NCBI GenBank assembly: GCA_035771165.1
Contig: JAWNZC010000261.1
Location: 1,553,501 to 1,617,500 of the forward strand
Length of the DNA: 64,000 bases
Direction of reading: 5' to 3'
From: Paragorgia papillata
Lineage: Eukaryota > Cnidaria > Anthozoa > Scleralcyonacea > Coralliidae
This document shows, piece by piece, positions 54,330 to 63,600 of the stretch. The notes under the pieces are model-generated. The model made no database searches. It saw nothing but the letters and a program-made list of their open reading frames with translations, and was not told the origin of the DNA. The number at the start of each line of letters is the position of its first letter. The first letter of the stretch is position 1. A program made the translations under genes and the position numbers.

Positions 54330-55130
54330 TTATACTCTGGGCTGGTACACGTAGTGGGTGTCAGTCGGAAAGATCCCGGATCTTACTCGGATTTCATCGG
54401 GACAGGTCGGAGTGAGATCGACAAACAAGTAGGAATATGGCTCTTTAGTCGCCATCTGATAGGCTTGCTGGAAAAACTTTGTGTTGCTGGGATACAGCTG
54501 TTTGGCCAGATGAATTACTTGACTAGCATCGCGGACATTTTTCGTGAGGACTAAGTAACTAGCGTTGAGAGAGATGGTACGGTGATCTTTGCTTTGATGA
54601 AATAAGTTTTGCACGATATAAATTACACTGAGATTCCCATGGTGGGATTTCTTAGTAAATAATTTCGCGATAATACTATCTTTCTCTCCCATCATGTCAT
54701 CAATGATAAACAAATTTCTTATTTGGGGGTTAATGTTATCCAACATCGATTCGGGCAAACCTTGGACAAACTGAATCCCTGGAATTAAGGTTTCTATTTC
54801 GCCGAACGTATCTTGATACTCTGTATAAAAATACACGATGTTTTCCGGAGGTAGGTCGATCATGATCTTAGCATAAGCCAATAACTGTTTCACAAACGTT
54901 GTCTTGCCTGTCTTAGTACCTCCAGAGACCAAGAGCCCAAACGGATGTGTCAGTTGTATCGAGTACGTTTTCTGACTCTCAGGGGTGAATGTAGTTGTCA
55001 TAGCAGTAAATGGGGCAGATGTTGTTACCCTATCATTGATAGACCTTTTGTGATGAAAAGATCTCATATGGCGTAGACGATTACTTGATGTGGCGAATGA
55101 TTTTTCGCAGACTTCACAAACGTAAGACAT
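54330..55130 (-). CDS. ATP: Packaging ATPase (FtsK/HerA, A32-like) with N-terminal C2H2 finger
   Basis: 266 residues from ATG 55130 (an in-frame ATG at 55154 adds eight). N-terminal YVCEVCEKSFATSSNRLRHM plus FHH gives a C2H2 finger, unusual but seen in cnidarian Polintons. Walker A is SGGTKTGKTTF (about 69-79) and Walker B NLFIIDDMMG (about 139-148); the sensor region QNLFHQ precedes LNASYLVL. It would drive DNA into capsids. No disruption. The upstream minisatellite begins ~55 bp before the start. Confidence 0.9.
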   Translation of the reverse strand: MSYVCEVCEKSFATSSNRLRHMRSFHHKRSINDRVTTSAPFTAMTTTFTPESQKTYSIQLTHPFGLLVSGGTKTGKTTFVKQLLAYAKIMIDLPPENIVYFYTEYQDTFGEIETLIPGIQFVQGLPESMLDNINPQIRNLFIIDDMMGEKDSIIAKLFTKKSHHGNLSVIYIVQNLFHQSKDHRTISLNASYLVLTKNVRDASQVIHLAKQLYPSNTKFFQQAYQMATKEPYSYLFVDLTPTCPDEIRVRSGIFPTDTHYVYQPRV

Positions 55131-55186
55131 GTTCACCCAGTGACTGTCAATCATAAACTGATGTCACTCTTTCACGCAACTGCTTT

Positions 55187-55507
55187 TATAAGATTGAATC
55201 ATCGAATCCTAAGACTGAATCATTGAATCCTAAGATTGAATCATTGAATCGTAAGATTGAATCATTGAATCCTAAGATTGAATCATTGAATAATTGAATC
55301 CTAAGATTGAATCATTGAATCCTAAGATTGAATCATTGAATCCTAAGATTGAATCATTGAATCCTAAGATTGAATCATTGAATCCTAAGATTGAATCATT
55401 GAATCCTAAGATTGAATCATTGAATCCTAAGATTGAATCATTGAATCCTAAGATTGAATCAATGAATCCTAAGATTAAATCATTGAATCCTAAGACTGAA
55501 TCCTAAG
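55187..55507. repeat. 21-bp minisatellite (~15 copies) upstream of the ATPase gene
   Basis: Unit AAGATTGAATCATTGAATCC plus T. One unit near 55285 has an extra AATTGAATC stretch. Its location in the presumed promoter of the leftward ATPase gene could affect expression. The in-frame heptapeptide ORF (NPKIESL) on the plus strand is not considered a gene. Confidence 0.9.
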
Positions 55508-55627
55508 GGTTTTATATTCGCCCCGTTTGAATAATACATCATGTACCCTTTCTGATGCCCCAGGAGCCTATTTTACCTCATGATCCAATTTTTTATAAAG
55601 AGAAAATATAGAACCATGAATGTAAGC

Positions 55628-55713
55628 GCGAGGGTGGCCGAATGGTTAAGGCGCTGGGTTTAAAGTCCCAGAAGACGTGGGTTCGAATCCCACACCTGGC
55701 AATCATTTTTTTT
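55628..55713 (+). tRNA. tRNA-Leu-like Pol III gene (anticodon TAA) inside the Polinton
   Basis: The 74-nt cloverleaf is 55628-55701. The D arm gives GCC/GGC, anticodon stem CTGGG/CCCAG, T arm GTGGG-TTCGAAT-CCCAC perfect. Box A TGGCCGAATGG and box B GGTTCGAATCC match consensus, and T8 at 55706-55713 is a Pol III terminator. Odd points: the acceptor stem pairs at only 5 of 7 positions, the anticodon loop has 8 bases, and the variable arm is short for Leu. It may be a decayed tRNA, a SINE-like head or a non-tRNA Pol III transcript. Transcription looks possible; charging doubtful. Confidence 0.65.
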
Positions 55714-55845
55714 CCCCTTCAAAATAAAACAACAGGTAGTGTTAATAAAAGATATATTATTCATTTTCCTATTTACAAGTACACAAAGTTAAAATTATTA
55801 ATTATCAGTACACAAAATTAAAATCTCTAAATTATTTACAATTAT

Positions 55846-55932
55846 TTACAGATGATAGTCAGCTAAATCCTTCGCTAATCTTAACAAACCCTGTTTACCA
55901 CATATAGGACAGTCTTTACGTTTCCGAGGCAT
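55846..55932 (-). CDS. Mini zinc-finger ORF (28 aa)
   Basis: Reads MPRKRKDCPICGKQGLLRLA and ends ADYHL. The CPIC and later His give a C2H-type half finger; similar tiny proteins starting MPRKRK-CPICxK occur in cnidarian Polintons in my recollection. It may be a truncated copy of a longer finger protein. Low certainty because of its size. Confidence 0.4.
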   Translation of the reverse strand: MPRKRKDCPICGKQGLLRLAKDLADYHL

Positions 55933-56000
55933 GATGTCAAATGAATGGTTTTTAAATTTTACTCAAAACTAAATATGTTTTAATAATGTCCCGGGGAGGG

Positions 56001-56189
56001 CTAACTCATGGCAGCTGTGCGATGGCCATGAAACATTTCAGCAAAATGTATTTTAACATTTCTATGGGTTGCAGGTTCTATCATTACTTGAGCGTTTTCA
56101 AATAATTGTTTTACGAATATTGTTTTCGCTGTAATGATGCCGCCATATATAAGAGTCCGAAAACGATGTGCTAATTGCAATTTGTGCAT
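56001..56189 (-). pseudogene. Remnant of a second packaging-ATPase gene
   Basis: LQLAHRFRTLIYGGIITAKT then IFVKQLFENAQVMIEP aligns with the intact ATPase segment IQLTHPFGLLVSGGTKTGKT then TFVKQLLAYAKIMIDL. The Walker A is destroyed (GGIITAKT). Only ~60 residues remain. It is a diverged duplicate or the trace of recombination with another Polinton. Confidence 0.6.
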
Positions 56190-56349
56190 TGTTTAACTGA
56201 ACAAATTATTCTTGTGCACCGCTAATTGAGCCATTTTTGGCCCGTTTCGGTAAAACAAGACCAGAGTCCCCTCCCACCCTTCGGCTTTCTCTAATTTCAG
56301 ATTATTATATTAGTTATCGCTGTAATCCTACCAGGTTAAATAAACAGCG

Positions 56350-56452
56350 TGAGTCACGCGTACGGCTGAAACTTTAAAATTGGCGCGCTTTTTTTTTTTG
56401 ACAAAATGGACCAATCAGACACCTAACTCTTAATCGCGGGAATGTATAAAAG
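56350..56452 (+). promoter_or_regulatory. Internal Polinton promoter: AP-1-like site, CCAAT and TATA box
   Basis: CAGCGTGAGTCACGCG (TGAGTCA 56350-56356, sharing flanks with the terminal repeats), CCAAT at 56411-56415 and TATAAAAG at 56445-56452. ATG of the Q/P-rich gene is at 56487, 35 bp later, an ideal distance for a short leader. Confidence 0.7.
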
Positions 56453-56486
56453 TTAGAGCTCGATTAGTGTTTATAATAAAACAGTT

Positions 56487-57017
56487 ATGGAGGATCGCAA
56501 AAAGGCATTATCGAGGGAGAGAAGCAGAGTCTATAGGAAGAAAAACCTGAAAGCAAAAATTGATTTGAAGAAGGTAATGGATTACCTATCAACAAATGCT
56601 AAGGAGCATTGGTTGGCGGTCCAACCCTTGTTGGATGATACAGAGCAACCGACACAGCAAGGACCAGAGCAAGGATCAGAGCAAGGACCAGAGCAAGGAC
56701 CAGAGCAAGGACCAGAGCAAGGACCACAGCAAGGACCAGAGCAAGGACCAGAGCAAGGACCAGAGCAAGGACCACCGCAACAACCACCGCAGCAACCGAC
56801 ACAGCAAGGACCACCGCAACAACCATCGCAACAACCGACTCAGCAAGGACCACCGCAACAACCACCGCAACAACCGACACAGCCACCGCACCAACAAATA
56901 CAGCAACCTGCACTATCCCTACTACAACAACTACAAGAGAGTCAAGAACAACAGCTGGCACAGCAAGTAAATGACATTCTCGAAGCAATAGACATGGAAC
57001 TGTTCGTTTATAATTAA
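56487..57017 (+). CDS. Gln/Pro/Glu-rich repeat protein
   Basis: 176 residues. A basic head (RKKALSRERSRVYRKKNLKA) and helix precede ~90 residues of QGPEQ and QQPTQQGPPQ repeats, then a Leu-rich end (LLQQLQESQEQQLAQQVNDI). The basic head plus Q/P-rich body looks like a transcription activator or nucleic acid-binding regulator, but this is inference. It has the best promoter in the element. It is oriented toward the 3' end of POLB (convergent). The opposite strand of the repeat also reads open (Val/Leu-rich), which is ignored. Confidence 0.6.
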   Translation: MEDRKKALSRERSRVYRKKNLKAKIDLKKVMDYLSTNAKEHWLAVQPLLDDTEQPTQQGPEQGSEQGPEQGPEQGPEQGPQQGPEQGPEQGPEQGPPQQPPQQPTQQGPPQQPSQQPTQQGPPQQPPQQPTQPPHQQIQQPALSLLQQLQESQEQQLAQQVNDILEAIDMELFVYN

Positions 57018-57097
57018 CTTATTTTATATTTCATTGAACATTAATTTTATATTTACATTTATTTACAATTATTTACAGAACCCATGCATGTGTTAAA

Positions 57098-60000
57098 TTA
57101 GTAACCGTACGGAACAGTGTTGAAATTATCTATAATTACCCGTTTATTATACACTATTCTATAATCTTTTTGTTGTTGTTTTGTGATAACCTGCTTCGTG
57201 CGAGTGTCCCTAGTAATTTTGAACGGTATATCTACAGCAACTTTCGGTGGACCTGTGCTTTCCATATCACACAGGATATTAAGATACACGAGATCACACA
57301 TAACATTAAAATTAATTTTCTCCAATGTTTGGAAATTTAAAGTTATACCTCGTATCTTACAACACGTTTTACCATTGTTCATTTCATACGCGTAATTCTT
57401 AGGACCCCCAGAAACGAATGTCGTGATATGACCACCATCTAGCTCGTCCGTCAATTCGCCCAAATAAACGCCGGTCTCCGGTTCTGGCTCTCCTGGTTTA
57501 CTCACGTAAATTACTGAATCCGTGTCGTAATATAGCACTCTTTCTCCCAGTTGTTCCAACGTATTGTAAAGCTTTAGCCGAGCGTGAGCAGTTGTGAACG
57601 CAGCAATCACCACATTGGTCTTGGCATTCGGTTGGATGAAGTTGCCTTTGTACTCATATCGTAGCTCTACGACGTCGTCACTCACAAACGAGGCGTCCGT
57701 CACCTCAATCTCATCGGATGTCAACATGTCGAAATACACTTGCGGATCTGTAATAAGTTTTACTTGGGTCATGTTGGTTCTCTGCGCAAATTTTCCTGCA
57801 AACAAACAAAAAAAAAGATAACCGTATCAATATTCTGTTCAATTTAACTTACTTCCCCCATTTTTACCACTAAGTTTTTTGAAGTATTACACTTACCCCA
57901 GAACGAGTTTAACATCAACTTCGCCAGTGCACGTAGGCCAGGGTTTTTCTCGATCTTGTTCCGATCCATCAGGATGCCTTCGCGTTGATAGTACTCGTCG
58001 ATATACTGCTGCTTTTTCTCATCGGTGTCGCAACCCTCGGGGAAACCACTGGATTCTTGCTTAATCTTCAGGAATGTATCGATGTACTCGCTGAAGAGCT
58101 CGTTGCTCTGTCTAGGGAAATGCCATACTTCGTGAACGTTAACCAAACGATAACCCTTCTCCAACGCTTTCTCTAATTCATTGGTGACCCAAGTACCCTG
58201 AATTGCACGCTCCTGGTCTGTATGATTGCATGGCTCTTGGTTCAATCCGTCAGCACAAGTTTGGCACAGCGGGAACATAAGCTTTCCGTGAGCACGATAC
58301 GGTAGAACCGGATGGTAAAGACCACGTGGGGGGAGAACGGTACATTTAACCAAACCGAAATACTCTGTGATATCGCCAAAGTTCTCGGTGATAATCTCAG
58401 GATGGCCCACTGGATATGAACAGTACTTATTCGTCCAGGGATACAAACTTGTAAAGTCCACATAATGAATTTGCTCGTCTTGCTGGCATTGATGAAACAA
58501 CTTCGCCGCGTTCGTCCGCCCCCCATACAGTCCGTGTCTGGGTTCGAGAGGCTCAGAAATTTCAAAATTATTGAAATACGTTTTCATGTCCGAGTTTGCT
58601 TCGAGTTGACGTTTCAAGTCGCACTCCCACATCTCAATCACGTTGTAACCTTGACGTTTTAGAAAACGCGTTTTCTCGAGCGTGCGTTGATGTAAATCTT
58701 GCATGGTTTGCTGACTGACGGGGTTAACGGTGTCTCGTGCGTAACAAGAGACGCAGCCGTGCCAGAAACACCCATGGAGCTCGTAGACGGTGTTTGACTC
58801 TGCATGATACCCATCAACACGGTACTGTCCGATACGTTGCTCGCCAAAATTGCGAGAGTGCCGAATGGAAATATCGTTGCATTGCGCGGTATACGCTAAC
58901 CATTTTAGGGCAATAACCGATTGCTTATCATGAGGTCTATAACCATGCGGTGGAATAACGGCAATTGTTTTTTCACGAAGAAAGTTCTTTCGAAAGACTA
59001 AGTTGCATGCCGAGGCAATTGTGAGACAATCTTTAAACGGGTCGATATCAGTAACAGAACGAAACAGTTCGCGAAATTCTAGGCAACAACGTCGAAGGAT
59101 GTCGACGTCCGATCGGCAATACTTCAGAATTTCCTCTTGAAAGTCGAAAACGTAGTTATTGGCTCTCTGATTATTATACCACTGGTAAAACTTGTCACGA
59201 TCATCGGCAGGCATTCCATCTGGATCATAGAAGCTTGCGTCGGGTATAGGACCTTGGTAGTTTTGGTTGGTTTCGGTGTTGAAGTGATGTGGGAAATAGC
59301 CCTTGGCAAGTTCGTTCAGACCAAACGTTTTCGGAAAGCTCGCGAGCTTCATTGGGATAAAGCATAGCGAATCCATAAACTTAATGTCTAATTCTGGAAC
59401 GTTTAGTGTTAATATCTTTGCACCGTTCATAATAACTTCCGGTACCAAACCATTCTTATGGAGATATTGTAGGATGAAATACCCGTCATATCCCTGGAAA
59501 TTATGAGCCATCACTAGACTGTTCGAATTGTGGTCTTGAAATAACCATTCACAAAATTCGTCCCGTGTATTTGCACCGCTAAACACCCACTCTTGACCGC
59601 TTTCGTCGTGAACAACGCATAAATTCGGTACGTGTTCGCCGCCTTCTTGCACGCATTCAAAATCGAAGAAAAATAATTGATTGTAACCTCCCTCGCCCCC
59701 GTCGTCTTCATTCTCATCTCCCCCAACTTCCGCCTCATCATCTAGTAAATCATTCGTGTCCGATTGCGCTTCGCGAGTGGTTTTTCTTTTCTTTGCCGGT
59801 TGAATATAGCACTGGTGGTCTTCAGGGACCACATACTCTTGACAAACTGTACACCGAACAAGACCGCAGTGATGTCTCTGAGGGTGTTGATTAGCTCGTT
59901 TCACCACCTGTTTGCAGTGTTGACATTTCACAACGGATGCACAAATTGAACGCTTTTCGCCCACGGCTTCTTTGTGCCTGTCGAAACACTCTTGGCTCTT

Positions 60001-61534
60001 GAAAAACCGGCCGCAATCGTTGCAAAATACCCAGCTTGTAATCGGACAGTTTTGCGTGTAGCATAACTTGCACGTATCGCCGCAGAGGTGGTCTTCCACT
60101 TTATCATAACCTTTCTTACAGACGTGGCAGTACTTCTTACGAGCAAGAAAAGCTGGCATGCTTGTAATTACATCATAATGGTTATCGTGGGCGTAAAGAT
60201 AAATACGCTTCGGTGCCTCAGGACCAGAGTAAATAAGAGCATTCAGATGTTCTTTCGAGACAATGTTTATCTGGTAATCAGTCAAATAGGCTTGAAACTT
60301 TTTCACTTCTTCGATACCGCACTGTCCGAGTGGTACGCCGGCATTTTGATGTAACTCACGAGCAAGGTTGCCTTGCAACGGCCTTCGAGAGTACGAAATA
60401 TGAGAGTACCGTTCATCGTTGTCGACTTTGGCTTTCGCGACGACGATGGCCCTACTAAGACATATATCGTCTTTGTTTTGGATACGAACGATACAGTGTT
60501 TTCGTGTAAGATACTTATCTAGGTTGGCGATCTTTCGCTTTCTTCCCGTTCCACCGTGTGGCATCTCGACATGGATGATATTGACAGTAATCGAATCATC
60601 TAGCTTAAACGAATCATTCGACTGAATTACTCTTTCGATTTCGGCTAAGATTCTCTCGACTGTTAATCTTTCACGAGGCATAAATGCTAATGAAATGGGA
60701 TATTCAAGTTGAGGCGAATGCATAATAAACCTAACTTGATCATACATAGCAATACCATCGGTTACGCGATCGAGTAGGCTTTCAAATACATGATGTAATT
60801 GCCTCAGGACATCAGGCAAACCTTGGACTTGTAAATCGCCAAACTGAACACGATAATCAAGACCCGTGGTCTTAAACTTTTTCACGCGTACTTGCTTAAC
60901 AGATTTTATCGTAAATAACGGAACAGTTTTAGATCTCTTACTTGGTATTGATTCCGTACTTGGTTTAGCGGCTCGTTTTCGGCTTCCTTCTCCGGTCTGG
61001 ATAGATACCTCGGGTATCGACGGTTCATCAGAGACATCAGAAATATCCTCTAGTTCGGCCATAAATGAATCGTCGTTCCAATCCATTCTGAAGGATTCGT
61101 GTTGCTCGTTCGACCAACCATCCATTAACGAGGGTATCGCCGGTTCGGGGGCCTGACCGCGGGGGATATCGTCCATCTTGGCCATAAACGAATCATCGTT
61201 CCAATCTCGCTTGAAGGATTCGCGTTGCTCGTCCGACCAACCCTCCATTAACATCGTAGAAATCCCACAACGTTCGTTCTCCAAATCACGCTCCAAGGCA
61301 TTCGACAATATAATAATACGTTGAAACAAGGCTGCTTCCTTATGCCTATCCTCGAAATCAAAGAGCCATTCCAGCGCCTCAATTTCTTCGACGGTTGTAC
61401 AAGGCATTCGACAATATAATAATACGTTGAAACAAGGCTGCTTCCTTATGCCTATCCTCGAAATCAAAGAGCCATTCCAGCGCCTCAATTTCTTCGACGG
61501 TTGTACAACCTTTGAGTACATCGATAAGATCCAT
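57098..61534 (-). CDS. POLB: Protein-primed DNA polymerase B, one intron, 5' end disrupted by duplication
   Basis: Exon 61534-57897, intron 57896-57796 (GTAAGT...TTGTTTGCAG), exon 57795-57098. The N-terminal third has two WNDD-SFMA modules and Cys/His clusters (CHVCKKGYDKVEDHLCGDTC). Exonuclease motifs: FFDFECV, AHNFQGYDGYF, YCRSDVDIL. A Vsr-like insert has ELHGCFWHGC and VIEMWECDL. Polymerase motifs: A YVDFTSLYPW, B LMLNSFWGK across the intron, C YYDTDSVIYV. It replicates the element from a protein primer. An exact 106-bp duplication (61295-61506) shifts the frame, so from ATG 61534 a stop follows soon after. The rest is intact. Confidence 0.92.
57796..57896 (-). other. Spliceosomal intron (101 bp) in POLB
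   Basis: Donor GGG|GTAAGT, acceptor TTTGTTTGCAG|GAAAA with a T-rich tract before it. Splicing joins polymerase motif B in frame; unspliced RNA would stop shortly after the donor. Confidence 0.85.
61295..61506. repeat. Exact 106-bp tandem duplication in POLB 5' coding region
   Basis: Copies 61295-61400 and 61401-61506 are identical and start AAGGCATTCGACAATATAAT. 106 is not a multiple of 3, so the reading frame changes. Complete identity means a very recent event or an assembly error. Confidence 0.95.
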
Positions 61535-61536
61535 TG

Positions 61537-61633
61537 CTGTCAATGAAACAAAACGTATATTAAACTCTGATAAAATATACAAATAGTGAACGTCGTCATG
61601 CAATATAAAACGAATAAGTGCAAAACATCTTAC
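61537..61633 (-). other. Possible leader intron upstream of POLB ATG
   Basis: Donor TTTTAAG|GTAAGATG at 61633 and acceptor GTTTCATTGACAG|CAATGG ending at 61537, two bases before the ATG at 61534. Splice-site quality is good. The first exon (to about 61710) would be mainly untranslated. Confidence 0.45.
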
Positions 61634-61747
61634 CTTAAAATCAGACAAAAATATCTTCGAAAATATCTCCCAAGAAAATGCTATATCGCAAACAGTAAAC
61701 TCCACAAGTAAAACACTTTAGGAAAAGTAGCAACTATACGAAATCAC

Positions 61748-61911
61748 CAAACTTATATAGCTTCATGCGCACTAATTATTCCAGTCGTGTCCAAACATGT
61801 CCTATTGTTCTGTTACTCCGTTCGTCATGCGTGAGTCATGCATGAGTCACGGTGCGTGAGTCACGCTGAATATTAACTACTTCCGTCGGTGGATGGGGGG
61901 GGTTATCTACT
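61748..61911. repeat. Polinton right terminal inverted repeat
   Basis: Inverted match to 47425-47575. Ends GGTTATCTACT followed by the duplicated AGTATC. Confidence 0.9.
61752..61863 (-). promoter_or_regulatory. Right inward promoter: three AP-1-like sites and TATA box
   Basis: TGAGTCA at 61832-61838, 61843-61849 and 61857-61863; CTATATAAG on the minus strand at 61760-61752. It faces POLB, whose putative leader begins ~50 bp further on. Spacing of sites relative to the TATA box differs from the left end by ~25 bp. Confidence 0.65.
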
Positions 61912-62290
61912 AGTATCGATATTTGACAGAACCTATACAGTACCTACTGTACACCTAAACCCTAAACATGCTTCCATACACATCCAGTCTGATTCAAAAC
62001 AGAAAACAAAAACTACAGATTGAGTGACTTAAATTCAATCATGACCACAAGTTCATCAGTTCAGTAACCACATTTAATCTTCCCATTCTATAATTACAGC
62101 ACCGTGTCAGCCTTCGTAAGTGTTTAGGCTTTGATGCCTCGATGATCTTTTAAGACTAACTGAGTGATAATGTCACACCTTGTACTGATTGTTGAAAAGA
62201 TCTGACAAGTAAAGTTCAAAATAAACCATATTGTGCATGCGTTATGTCAATGTCGGATCTATACCTATTAAACTTAAAGATCCGGTGTCA

Positions 62291-62723
62291 GAACTGTATA
62301 ACCTGAACCTATTACAGAAGAGGTGTTTGAATTTACACATATTTATGAACATTAAAATAGTAATACTGTCATTTGCACCTAAGTGGAAACACAACCCATC
62401 AAAACATGTTTATGTTTTATTAAAACATGTTCAAAAGTTAACTGTTTTGAAATTGACAATGTGGGATTGGCAAGATGTGATTGGCTAAGAGCACAAACAT
62501 GTACATATCAAAGGGAAAAATGGAAAACGTTTGTTTGATGTTGAAATAGAACATGTTTTGATGGGCAGTGTTTCCACTTAGGTGCAAATGACTGTATGTA
62601 CTACTTTGTTGAAATTATACTACCGTAGAAGCACTCTGAACATGTTAACCCTTTGAAGCCTGAAGACAAGTCTTTAGTATTTTATTCTGGCTAATGCCAG
62701 ATGATTTTATTCAGCACAGGGAG
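62291..62723. other. Host flank shared with the window's right end
   Basis: Matches 63735-64000 in part (ATTACAGAAGAGGTGT, CATTTGCACCTAAGTGGAAA), so the region 3' of both ~600-bp host repeats is duplicated. 62380-62590 is itself inverted (TTTGCACCTAAGTGGAAACA at both ends). No gene is supported. Confidence 0.5.
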
Positions 62724-62945
62724 AGTACAGTGCAGTGCAGTATGGTGCAGTGCAGTATGGTACAGTGCAGTACAGTACTATATGGTACAGTACAGTGCAG
62801 TATGGTACAGTGCAGTGCAGTATGGTACAGTACAGTAAAATATGGTACAGTGCAGTACAGTGCAGTATGGTACAGTGCAGTGCAGTATGGTGTACAGTAC
62901 AGTTCAGTGCAATATGGCACAGTGCAGTGCAGTACAGCACAGTAA
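62724..62945. repeat. Pentanucleotide satellite, short array
   Basis: AGTGC/AGTAC/AGTATGGT units, the same family as 46098-47184 and next to the second copy of the ~600-bp host repeat. The association suggests the satellite belongs to the duplicated unit. Confidence 0.9.
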
Positions 62946-62994
62946 AGTGCAATATACTAGTCTGTAGTGCAGCCAGTACAATGCAGTACAGTAC

Positions 62995-63600
62995 AGATGA
63001 TCACTCGATCTTTAGGTTTAATGGTTATAGATCCAACATTAACATAACGCATGCATAATATCATTTATTTTGACATTGTTTAGTCTTTTGAGTTTTAACC
63101 AAAAGGTCAGTAAGAAAACTCAACTGGTATGGTAAATTTATTCATATTGTTTCTTGTCTGAAAGACACATCGTTGTCAACATCCTCAGTCTTTCAATCTC
63201 TCAAATGATTAAAGTTTAGAAGATAGTTTCGATATTTGACAGAACCTATACCTACACCAAAACATGCTTCCATACACATCCAGTCTGATTCAAAACAGAA
63301 AACAAAAACTACAGATTGAGTGACTTAAATTCAATCATGACCACAAGTTCATCAGTTCAGTAACCACACTTAACCTTCCCATTCTATAATTACAGCACCG
63401 TGTCAGCCTTCGTAAGTGTTTAGGCTTTGATGCCTCGATGATCTATTAAGACTAACTGAGTGATATGTCAGACCTTGTACTGATTGTTGAAAAGATCTGA
63501 CAAGTAAAACTCAAATTAAACCATATTGTGCATGTGTTATGTCAATGTCAGATCTATACCCATTGAACTTAAAGATCCGGTGTCAGAACTATAACCATGA
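62995..63600. mobile_element. Unoccupied copy of the ~600-bp host repeat
   Basis: Inverted ends (GATCACTCGATCTTTAGG and AACTTAAAGATCCGG). At 63219-63235 it reads GATAGTTTCGATATTTGAC where the Polinton-bearing copy has AGTATC duplicated, so it documents the pre-insertion site with one mismatch. Confidence 0.75.

Larger units (their letters stand above)
47425..61911. mobile_element. Polinton/Maverick element, 14.5 kb, with 6-bp target duplication
   Basis: Inverted ends begin AGTAGATAACCCCCCCC and are flanked by AGTATC at 47419-47424 and 61912-61917, the 6-bp duplication expected for Polintons. The left end carries one extra AGT. The element encodes protein-primed DNA polymerase B, retroviral-type integrase, packaging ATPase, adenain-like protease, major and minor capsid proteins and accessory genes. 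The capsid set means it could in principle form virions, as proposed for Polintons/adintoviruses. POLB and one small gene are interrupted as assembled. Confidence 0.95.
47190..62290. mobile_element. ~600-bp host repeat split by the Polinton
   Basis: The left part 47190-47424 and right part 61918-62290 join into a unit whose ends are inverted (GATCTTTAGGTTCAATG... / ...ATTAAACTTAAAGATCCGG). A second unoccupied copy lies at 62995-63600. It may be a MITE. The Polinton sits ~235 bp from its left end. Confidence 0.65.

Noticed and set aside
55294..55506. NPKIESL heptapeptide repeat ORF
   Set aside because: Direct translation of the 21-bp minisatellite; extra bases interrupt the frame at its left end.
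56599..56988. Val/Ala/Leu-rich minus-strand ORF opposite the Q/P-rich gene
   Set aside because: Mirror of the repeated plus-strand codons; the plus strand has the promoter and a good start.
58465..60625. Many short plus-strand ORFs across POLB
   Set aside because: Antisense shadows of the polymerase gene without motifs.
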